In this document: positions 53,094-60,279 of the stretch, piece after piece | Position numbering within the stretch: the first letter of the stretch is position 1 | Layout of the letters: each line of letters begins with the position of its first letter | Source: Planctomycetaceae bacterium | Lineage (GTDB): Bacteria > Planctomycetota > Planctomycetia > Gemmatales > Gemmataceae | Direction: 5' to 3' | Assembly (NCBI GenBank): GCA_013823135.1 | Contig: PNLP01000029.1 | Coordinates: forward strand, 1 to 64,000 | DNA: 64,000 nucleotides | The notes under the pieces: generated by a model | The model's input: only the letters and a program-made list of their open reading frames with translations | What the model was told of the DNA's origin: nothing | The model's database searches: none | Position numbers and translations under genes: made by a program

Positions 53094-53465
53094 TATTTGG
53101 TCCGTGAGGTTAGGTGAGGCATATACCCACTTGCGAAATGGCAGCAAGTCGAAGTTCGCGGTCGTTCGGGTCGGGGTGTTCCGCTGGGTTCCGCAGGATA
53201 CTCGGCGGTTCTGCGTGGCGTGAAATGCCGTGCAAAATCGCAAACGATATGGCTGGCGTGTGATGCGGCGAATGGATTAATTCTAATATTCTTTCTTCCG
53301 GACAGGTCGATGCTTCCAGAATGGTTCCACGGATGGGTGGGCAGATCGCCCGGAATCAAATCAGCATTGTTGCCGAACCTGAAACAAGGAACTGCCCTGC
53401 CGTCGCGTTGATTGCTTCCTACCCTAACCCCATCGCGAACTCACTCCCCAACACCAGGATTTCCC
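53094..53465. other. Divergent intergenic region, no gene seen
   Basis: It separates the minus-strand lipoprotein gene from mdh. An AT-rich run near 53275-53300 (TTAATTCTAATATTC) stands out and could be a promoter region for mdh or the lipoprotein gene. Short open frames here have no ribosome site or family match. Confidence 0.4.
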
Positions 53466-54455
53466 ATGTCCAAAGTCGTGCGCGTGGCCGTTACCGGGGC
53501 CGCCGGTCGTGTCACCAGCAGCCTTATCGTTCGACTTGCCTCTGGCGAGGTCTTCGGGCCAGACACGCAGGTGATCTTGCAACTGCTCGAACTCCCCGTG
53601 GCGCTGAAAAACCTGGAAGGGGCGATGTACGAGTTGCAGGATTGCGGATTCTCCACCCTCAAGGACATCATCATTACCGATGATGCGAACAAGGCGTTCG
53701 ATGGGTGTAACTGGGCTCTGTTGGTTGGAGCCGCGCCGCGGGGGCCGGGCGAGCAACGGAGCGACCTCATCAAGAAGAACGGCCCAATCTTCATTGGGCA
53801 GGGGAAGGCGATCGCGAAGAACGCCGCTAGCGATGTGCGCATTCTCGTTGTCGGAAACCCGTGCAACACGAACTGCCTGATCGCTCAGCGAAACGGGCGC
53901 GAGGTGCCTGCCGAACGCTGGCACGCCATGACGCGGCTCGACCACAACCGGGCGGTTTCGGCCATTGCCTTGAAGGCTGGCGTGCCGAACGCTGCGGTCA
54001 CTAACATGACCATTTGGGGCAACCACTCGAACACGCAATACCCAGACTTCACCAACGCGAAGATCAACGGCAAGCCAGTGACCGATACCATTACGGACCG
54101 TGGGTGGCTTGAGAACACGTTCGTGCCCGCCAACCAAGACCGAGGCAAGTTCATCATCGATACGACGAAGGTGTCGTCGTCGTTCTCGGCGGCCAACGGT
54201 GCCATCGACCACGTCAAGAGTTTGGTGAAGGGGACCCCAGCCGGGGATTGGACGAGTGCGGCGGTTGTTTCCAAGGGCGAGTACGGCGTGCCTCCTGGGC
54301 TGGTGTTTGGCTACCCCTGCACGACAAGTGGCGACGGCAACTGGAAGGTCGTTGAGGGGCTGAAACTCGATGCGTTCGGCGAGGCCAAGTTAAAGGCAAC
54401 GCTCGATGAGTTGTTGAAGGAACAAGAGGTGGTGAAGGATCTGCTTCCTTCGTGA
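53466..54455 (+). CDS. mdh: Malate dehydrogenase (NAD-dependent)
   Basis: A 329-residue MDH of the cytosolic-like type. The nucleotide loop is VAVTGAAGRVTSSLIVRL. Substrate and catalytic residues are visible in APRGPGEQRSDLIKKNG, VVGNPCNTNCLIA, MTRLDHNRAVSAIA and the catalytic His in IWGNHSNTQYPD. The ATG at 53466 (MSKVVRV) has a CCAGGA site upstream and matches family N-termini; the frame to 53412 is spurious. It oxidises malate to oxaloacetate in the TCA cycle. It is a single-gene unit, with a hairpin after the stop. Confidence 0.95.
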   Translation: MSKVVRVAVTGAAGRVTSSLIVRLASGEVFGPDTQVILQLLELPVALKNLEGAMYELQDCGFSTLKDIIITDDANKAFDGCNWALLVGAAPRGPGEQRSDLIKKNGPIFIGQGKAIAKNAASDVRILVVGNPCNTNCLIAQRNGREVPAERWHAMTRLDHNRAVSAIALKAGVPNAAVTNMTIWGNHSNTQYPDFTNAKINGKPVTDTITDRGWLENTFVPANQDRGKFIIDTTKVSSSFSAANGAIDHVKSLVKGTPAGDWTSAAVVSKGEYGVPPGLVFGYPCTTSGDGNWKVVEGLKLDAFGEAKLKATLDELLKEQEVVKDLLPS

Positions 54456-54479
54456 TGGGAATTTGAAGCAACCCTTGCG

Positions 54480-54504
54480 GCTCTCTCGAAGGATCTGAGA
54501 GAGC
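54480..54504 (+). terminator. Hairpin after mdh
   Basis: The arms GCTCTCTC (54480-54487) and GAGAGAGC (54497-54504) form an 8-base stem with a 9-base loop, 25 bases past the mdh stop codon and between convergent genes. No T tract follows. Confidence 0.4.
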
Positions 54505-54517
54505 TGCTCCACTTCGA

Positions 54518-55828
54518 TCAAGTACCGCTGCTCTGTCGCAGTGATTGCCAGGTTCGGATGGCCCACTCGCGGTCGTCAGCCGATTCGGCGTAGACATTGC
54601 ACACTGCCAACTGGCCGGGCACACCCGCCACTCCGCTCAATCGCCAGACCGTTCGCCCTTCTTCATCGACAGGTCCAAATACTGCAGCCCCGCGAAGGTC
54701 GCCTCCGGTCAGGCCGGGGACCGGTTCACCCTCGGGGAGACTGCGGAGCCCGACTTCGAGTGCTTCTTGAGCCGTGGGGGACGATCCGTTCGGCTTGGTG
54801 AACCCGACGCGGCGGAACCACACGGTTCTCGTCGAATCCCAACCCGTCCAGTTGCGGTCTGCGTCCCATTCACGGGCGAACTGGCCAGGAACTTCCACAC
54901 TCCATCCGCCGTCCAGAATGATGCGAACGGGAAACCGGCGGTAGCCAATTCGCGGTCCGTCAACCGGCGGCGGTGGTTCCGCCCGCTTCCACAACTCGAT
55001 GCTCAACACGGTGTCGGCCGGTGTCACGCAGAACTGCTCACCGCTGGCGTCGGCCTGGATGGCTTCGAGAAGTTCCAACCATTCGGCCCACGGTAGTTCT
55101 GTCGCGGGGTCGAGCTTGAACGCGGTTGCCAGGTCGTTCGCAATCTGATCGGCGACTTCGCCTTCGGCGTCGGTGAGTGGCGCGCGCCAGGGGAACTCGC
55201 ACCACAATCGGGCCAGGGCGCGGTTGCGGTAGAATGCCGCGTCGAGTTGCGGGTTCCACCAGGCGAAATAGTTGCCACCGCGGTGTGGTTCCTCGACAAC
55301 CGACGCCGTCCATTCTCGAGTCCGTGGCCCGAGCGGAGTGAGCACTTCACCAGGGTAGGTGAAGCCATGACCAGAGGGTAAGCCGACGGAAGCAGGGTTC
55401 CTCGCACAAGCTCCTGCGATCCAACGGAGGAACTGCTGCTCGACTGCCGAGGTGCTCCCGCTGCCGAAGTAATCGGTTGGGTCTGAACAGTGGTCCAGGT
55501 CCCAGTCGAAATCGAAGTCTGAGGCGAGCTGATGGAGGAGATCGCAGAGGTGCTGGTGGTAACCGGGTCCGGCAGGAGTTGTCGTGGCCGTGGCCTGAAT
55601 CTTGCCGGAACCGCGGAGACGAAGTTCGACCGGGGGTGACACGGGATGCAGATCGACGAGCAACACTGGCCGATCTTCGCCATCGCGCATTAACCGAGTG
55701 TCGATCACCGCGTCGCCGACGCCTTCGAACCAGACGGCCGCTCGCGCCAGCCAGTCCCGAGCCTCGCTGCGGGACAGTCGGCGATCACCGAGTGTGAGGT
55801 GGCCGGTAAGGGAAAGCGCGATGGGCAT
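54518..55828 (-). CDS. Hypothetical protein, 436 residues
   Basis: I do not recognise a family. The product is acidic and Trp-rich, with no signal peptide or membrane helix, and looks globular. Recurrent motifs are WLARAAVWFEGVGDAVIDTRLM, FDFDWDLDHCSDP, FAWWNPQLDAAFYRNRALARLW and PWAEWLELLEAIQADASGE. Aromatic-acidic blocks are spread along its length, and the C-terminal third (RRFPVRIILDGGWSVEVPGQ; AVFGPVDEEGRTVWRLSG) is beta-rich. Codon use looks coding throughout. It lies convergent with mdh and divergent from the large cytochrome gene, so it is monocistronic. Confidence 0.7.
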   Translation of the reverse strand: MPIALSLTGHLTLGDRRLSRSEARDWLARAAVWFEGVGDAVIDTRLMRDGEDRPVLLVDLHPVSPPVELRLRGSGKIQATATTTPAGPGYHQHLCDLLHQLASDFDFDWDLDHCSDPTDYFGSGSTSAVEQQFLRWIAGACARNPASVGLPSGHGFTYPGEVLTPLGPRTREWTASVVEEPHRGGNYFAWWNPQLDAAFYRNRALARLWCEFPWRAPLTDAEGEVADQIANDLATAFKLDPATELPWAEWLELLEAIQADASGEQFCVTPADTVLSIELWKRAEPPPPVDGPRIGYRRFPVRIILDGGWSVEVPGQFAREWDADRNWTGWDSTRTVWFRRVGFTKPNGSSPTAQEALEVGLRSLPEGEPVPGLTGGDLRGAAVFGPVDEEGRTVWRLSGVAGVPGQLAVCNVYAESADDREWAIRTWQSLRQSSGT

Positions 55829-55986
55829 GAACTGGCGACCGCTCCGCGACCTGGGGTGTCGGCTCCTTTACAAATTGTACGGATGAACCCTGACCCGGCG
55901 AGCGAACCTGGGTAACGGTTTGAATCTGTTGACCGTCCATCGTAACATCAGCTTCACATACCTCACTCGTCCTCCACGAGATACCC

Positions 55987-58900
55987 ATGCGTCTCCCCCT
56001 CGCATTCACCCTGACGCTGCTGCTTGGGTCACCCGCGCTGGCACAGAAAGAGTTTGGCTTCGACAACCGTAAGCCCTCCGGGCAGCCTTACCTGAAGGCC
56101 GATGCGTCGCTTGCCAAAATGAAGGTAGCCGACGAGTTCGAGGTGAAGTTGTTCGCCAGCGAGCCGCAGGTTGTGAACCCCGTCGCGTTCACCATCGACG
56201 AGAAGGGCCGCATCTGGGTTGTGGAGTGCTTCGAGTACCCGAAGCGGACGCCGAAGGGGAAGGCACCGCGGGACCGCATCGTAATTCTCGAAGACACCGA
56301 TGGCGATGGAGTGTGCGACAAGCGGACGATCTTTGCGGAGGGGAAGCATTTCCCGGTGCTCGAGGAGCGAGCTAAGGCCGGACTCGGCGCGTTCGATCTC
56401 TGCACGGGAATCGAGGTCGGTCACGGCGGCGTGTTCGTGGGAGCGGCACCGTATCTGTGGTTCATCGAGAACAAGGACGACAAGCCGGGCAAGTTCGAGG
56501 TGCTGCTGAAGGGCTTCGGCAGTCAGGACACGCACGAGACGCTCAACACCTTCCAGTGGGGGCCGGACGGCTGGCTCTACGGACTTCACGGCATATTCAC
56601 GAATTCGGCTGTAAAGCCGGCAGCGCAACTTGATGGTCCGGAGACGCGCATCAACGGCGGCGTCTGGCGTTACCATCACACCAAGAAGAAATTCGAGGTC
56701 TTTGCGGAGGGCACGTCGAACCCTTGGGGCATGGACTGGCGCAACACCGACGGTCAGTTCATCCTCGCGTGCTGTGTGATTCCGCACCTGTTCCACATCG
56801 TGCCGGAAGGCGTCTACAAGCGACAGGCACCGGGTGGCTTCAACCCGCATGTGTACGGCTTCCTGAACGAAATCTGCGACCACACGTTCCACAAGGAATC
56901 GGGCTGGGCGCACGCGGGCTTGATCTCGCTCGACACGCCGCACATGCCGAAGCGATTCCAGAACAGTGTGATCTTCGGCAGCATTCACGGCTGTAGCCTG
57001 AAGCATAACATCCTGAAGCCGAACGGCAGCACCTACACCGCGAGTCGCGGCGACGACTTCCTCGTATCTGGCGACAAGAACTTCCGCCCGATCAATCTGC
57101 GCTGGGGTCCGCTGGGCGACATCTACGTGATCGACTGGCACGACCAGAACCCGTGTCACCAGACGAACCCCGACGACTGGGACTACGACCGCGGCCGCAT
57201 CTTCCGCATTCAGTTGAAGGGCACGAAGACGAAGAAGGCCGAGGATCTGGGGAAGAAGACCGATGCCGAATTGGTTGACCTCGTGAAGAACTCAAATCCA
57301 TATGTATCGAGGACCGCTGCGAAGCTCTTGATTGCGGGTTTAGGAAAACCGACAGAAGACAACATCAAAGCGTTTACACAACTCGGCGGTTGGGCCGGAG
57401 AAGGGAGCCTGACCAGTTACTGGGTGCTGGGGTATCGGTACATGGATTTGCCGGAAACACTGCCCGAGGCCAGGCTCATTGAACATTTGAAGGGCACGTA
57501 TCTCAGTCAGAGCGATGCGGCGTATCGCTCCTGGGCAGTTCGTGTGAATAGCGACCTGAGCCAATTCCGAACTGCTTTCATCGCATTTTTCGCGAAACTC
57601 GCTGCCGATGACCCATCTCCGGTTGTCCGTCGTGAACTGGCGTCGGCCGCAATCCAGCTGGCTGACAAACACGACGTCACGCCCATCATTCGCGCTCTTC
57701 TAAGTCGCAAGGAAGACGCCAAAGACCCCGTCATTCCGCAACTCGTGTGGATCGCTTACGAGAAGTCTTTGGCGAGCGGCGGGCGTAAGCCCCCTGTTAT
57801 TGACAACGAGAAAGATCCTAAAGATAAACAGGGGGTTAACACCCCCCGCTCGCCGGTTGCAGATGAACTCGCGTGGCTCGCGGAACAGGCACCCGCCAAC
57901 GAGTTCGTTCGCGATCAGATCGTGCCGAAGGTGATGCGGCGACTCGTCGCCACCGGGAAGCCTGAAGACCTGACACTGTGTGTCGAGTTCGCCGCAAGGC
58001 TCAAGGATGCCGCCAGTCGCGAGAAAGCGCTCGACGGGCTCGCCATTGCGCTTGCGGGGCAATCGGTGAACGCACCTGAAGCGTGGCCCGCACTGCAAGC
58101 CGAAATCGCCAAGGACAACAACCCGAAGCTCGTCGCGCTCGCGAACAAGCTGTCGGTTAGCTTCCGAGATCCAGCCGCCATCAAGCGTGCACTCGACATC
58201 GCCGCGAACGTGATGTTGCCGGTCGAGGCACGCACGGAAGCGATCCGCCAACTCGCAACGCTCAAGGCCGACGATGCGGTCGCCGTGCTGTTCAACCTAA
58301 TCAAGAACGACCACAGCAACGCGGTCAAGGCCGAGGCGGTTCGTTCACTGGCGTCGTTCAATCACCCGAAGCTCGCCGCCGATCTACTCGCCGGGTGGAA
58401 GGAATACCCCAAGGAAATCCGGCCCGATGTGGTGGTCACCTTCGCCACACGCAAGGAGTGGGCCAAGACGCTCCTTCAAGCGATGGCCGACAAGACGATT
58501 GATCGTGCCGAGGTAACCGACAACACGATCCTCCGCATTCAGTCGTTCAAGGACAAGGAACTCGACGCCCTTATCGAGAAGGCGTGGGGCCGAACTCGCA
58601 CAACACCGAAGGAACTGAACGACCTGATCGACAAGACTCGCAATTCGCTTTACGAAGCACCGGCGTCCTTCTCACGCGGGAAGGTGGTGTTCGAGAGCAT
58701 CTGTGCGAAGTGCCACAAGTTCGAGGGGAAGGGGAACGAAGTTGGCCCGCCGCTCGAAGGTGCCGCCCGTGATATCGAGTACATCCTTGTCAATGTGATC
58801 GACCCCAACCGCGTGATCGGAGCGCCGTACTTCGTTCGCACTGCTCGTCTGCTGGACGACACCGTTTTCCAGGGTTTGCTCGCCGAGGAGGACGAGAAGA

Positions 58901-59436
58901 CGATAACGCTGAAGCTCGAAGGTGCGTCGTTCAAGACGATCAAGAAGGCCGATCTCGCGGAACCGGTGCGAGTGTCCGAGAAGTCGCTCATGCCTGAAGG
59001 ACTCGGGTACAACATGACCCCGCAGAACTTCCGCGACATGGTGCGGTACGTGATGGCTCACCCGTTCCTTACGGACGTCACGGTGAATGGCGAGAATCTG
59101 TCGGTCGGTGTGCCGGGGCGACTGCTCTTGCCTGACACCAAGGGAGCGCCTGCCGTCGTGGAAGCCGAGGTCACTGCACCCGGCGATCTCAAGACGAAAC
59201 TACTTATCGGTTCGTCGGGCGACTTCGAGGTTCGGCTCGACGGGAAACCGATCGGCATGGGGAAGGGGACCGGAAAACAGATGCGACCCGATGAGAACAG
59301 CTTCGACGTGGCACTCACTGCGGGCAAGCACACGCTGACAGTTGTGGTGAAATCGGGAACTGGAAACGCTTTGTACGCACGCTTCCTCGACCCCGACCGC
59401 AAACTGCAATATCCGGATGTCGCCGACAAGAAGTGA
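55987..59436 (+). CDS. PVC-type heme-binding CxxCH protein with HEAT repeats
   Basis: A 1149-residue secreted protein. A signal peptide (about 1-19, ending ALA) precedes a beta-propeller dehydrogenase-like domain (about 35-430). That domain carries EPQVVNPVAFTIDEKGRIWVVE and LRWGPLGDIYVIDWHDQNPCHQ, the membrane-bound dehydrogenase pattern of Planctomycetes. Helical HEAT-like repeats (about 430-880) follow, and residues about 595-623 of these are encoded by a palindromic repeat. A c-type heme motif CAKCHKFEGKGNEVGPPL is near residue 905, and the heme-binding region ends about 1010. A short beta domain ends the protein. Such proteins are thought to act in periplasmic redox or sugar oxidation; function is unproven. 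Confidence 0.92.
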   Translation: MRLPLAFTLTLLLGSPALAQKEFGFDNRKPSGQPYLKADASLAKMKVADEFEVKLFASEPQVVNPVAFTIDEKGRIWVVECFEYPKRTPKGKAPRDRIVILEDTDGDGVCDKRTIFAEGKHFPVLEERAKAGLGAFDLCTGIEVGHGGVFVGAAPYLWFIENKDDKPGKFEVLLKGFGSQDTHETLNTFQWGPDGWLYGLHGIFTNSAVKPAAQLDGPETRINGGVWRYHHTKKKFEVFAEGTSNPWGMDWRNTDGQFILACCVIPHLFHIVPEGVYKRQAPGGFNPHVYGFLNEICDHTFHKESGWAHAGLISLDTPHMPKRFQNSVIFGSIHGCSLKHNILKPNGSTYTASRGDDFLVSGDKNFRPINLRWGPLGDIYVIDWHDQNPCHQTNPDDWDYDRGRIFRIQLKGTKTKKAEDLGKKTDAELVDLVKNSNPYVSRTAAKLLIAGLGKPTEDNIKAFTQLGGWAGEGSLTSYWVLGYRYMDLPETLPEARLIEHLKGTYLSQSDAAYRSWAVRVNSDLSQFRTAFIAFFAKLAADDPSPVVRRELASAAIQLADKHDVTPIIRALLSRKEDAKDPVIPQLVWIAYEKSLASGGRKPPVIDNEKDPKDKQGVNTPRSPVADELAWLAEQAPANEFVRDQIVPKVMRRLVATGKPEDLTLCVEFAARLKDAASREKALDGLAIALAGQSVNAPEAWPALQAEIAKDNNPKLVALANKLSVSFRDPAAIKRALDIAANVMLPVEARTEAIRQLATLKADDAVAVLFNLIKNDHSNAVKAEAVRSLASFNHPKLAADLLAGWKEYPKEIRPDVVVTFATRKEWAKTLLQAMADKTIDRAEVTDNTILRIQSFKDKELDALIEKAWGRTRTTPKELNDLIDKTRNSLYEAPASFSRGKVVFESICAKCHKFEGKGNEVGPPLEGAARDIEYILVNVIDPNRVIGAPYFVRTARLLDDTVFQGLLAEEDEKTITLKLEGASFKTIKKADLAEPVRVSEKSLMPEGLGYNMTPQNFRDMVRYVMAHPFLTDVTVNGENLSVGVPGRLLLPDTKGAPAVVEAEVTAPGDLKTKLLIGSSGDFEVRLDGKPIGMGKGTGKQMRPDENSFDVALTAGKHTLTVVVKSGTGNALYARFLDPDRKLQYPDVADKK
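57771..57854. repeat. Palindromic repeat element embedded in frame in a CDS
   Basis: Left arm 57771-57798 and right arm 57827-57854 are inverted copies (24 of 28 positions match) with a 28-base spacer; the whole spans 84 bases, exactly 28 codons. It is translated as part of the large cytochrome (SGGRKPPVIDNEKDPKDKQG, then VNTPRSP) without breaking the frame. Confidence 0.85.
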
Positions 59437-59446
59437 CACTTTCGTC

Positions 59447-59482
59447 AGAGCAACCGCGAGGGCTTGTCCTCGCGGTTGCTCT
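59447..59482. terminator. Strong bidirectional hairpin after the large cytochrome gene
   Basis: A perfect 15-base stem: AGAGCAACCGCGAGG (59447-59461) with CCTCGCGGTTGCTCT (59468-59482), 6-base loop. It lies between the convergent cytochrome gene and a hypothetical gene. There is no T tract on either side. Confidence 0.7.
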
Positions 59483-59495
59483 CGCAACCCATAAG

Positions 59496-60047
59496 TCAGG
59501 CCGCTTCGGACCGTACTTCAGCTCCGACCGCAGGGATGACACGCAACCCGGATAGCAAGATCGTTGGAGCGGACATCTGCTCACACCAGGAGACGATTGC
59601 ATCCAGATTACGGATCGCTCCGGCCAACCCAGGCGACGACTCTTCCCGTTCCGCAGGTGGCCGTCCCAGTCGAGTTGCAATCCGATCGGCAAGTCGGTGG
59701 GCCTTGGCCACCGTGTGAGTAGGGTATTCCGTAAATTCTTGCCCCGCCCTGCGGAACACCGCACGCACGGCGCGGCACCACATCCCCACCCGTTCCGGTG
59801 TGTTAAGCGTTACCTCGGGGACATGTGAGGCCCGGTAGCGCGTAGTATAGGCGGCGAGCCGAACCCGGAACGCCTCGTAGGCTTTCTGCCGACCCTGCAA
59901 GTCGGGAGTTGAGAAACCGGAGCCGCCCCCGGTTGCCGGATTCCCTCGCATGTTTTCCCACCGGGCTTGCAGGTCAATAACCCGGACCAACTCGGCGGCC
60001 TGCGTTTGATCAAGTTTCTCTGCGGTGTTTTCGCTCATTTGCGACAT
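59496..60047 (-). CDS. Hypothetical helical protein, 183 residues
   Basis: A predicted soluble, alpha-helical protein with no signal peptide. Segments such as AAELVRVIDLQARWENMRGN, LQGRQKAYEAFRVRLAAYTTRYR, VPEVTLNTPERVGMWCRAVRAVFRRA and AHRLADRIATRLGR look amphipathic, and a Gly-rich linker lies near residue 40. I have seen similar helical proteins in Planctomycetes without a known role, but cannot name a family. The start could also be the ATG at 60038. It stands alone, ending at the strong hairpin at 59447-59482. Confidence 0.65.
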   Translation of the reverse strand: MSQMSENTAEKLDQTQAAELVRVIDLQARWENMRGNPATGGGSGFSTPDLQGRQKAYEAFRVRLAAYTTRYRASHVPEVTLNTPERVGMWCRAVRAVFRRAGQEFTEYPTHTVAKAHRLADRIATRLGRPPAEREESSPGLAGAIRNLDAIVSWCEQMSAPTILLSGLRVIPAVGAEVRSEAA

Positions 60048-60148
60048 GGCTTGCCGGCCTTCATCGAATGGGACAGGGCGGAGTGGTTCTGCCGGGCTTA
60101 TCGGCGGGTCTGATTCGCCGAGTTGATCGATGCGAAGCGGAACATGAA

Positions 60149-60176
60149 ATTACGCAGGCGGGGCGGCCTGCGTAAT
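60149..60176. other. Perfect hairpin in the 60.1 kb intergenic gap
   Basis: ATTACGCAGGC (60149-60159) and GCCTGCGTAAT (60166-60176) form a perfect 11-base stem with a 6-base loop. It sits between the kinase stop codon (minus strand, 60280) and the start of the hypothetical gene at 60047. It could terminate kinase transcription. Confidence 0.5.
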
Positions 60177-60279
60177 CGGTCGATTAGGAGTTTCCGATCA
60201 GCCAACCCCAGTCCGAATTCACTCCCGCACATTCGTGGGGATCAGATTCTGGTCGTGAGGCGCGACTCCTTTAGGCTGC

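Noticed and set aside
53412..53465. N-terminal extension of mdh
   Set aside because: The extension is a Pro/Thr-rich low-complexity leader with no ribosome site; the ATG at 53466 has CCAGGA upstream and matches MDH N-termini.
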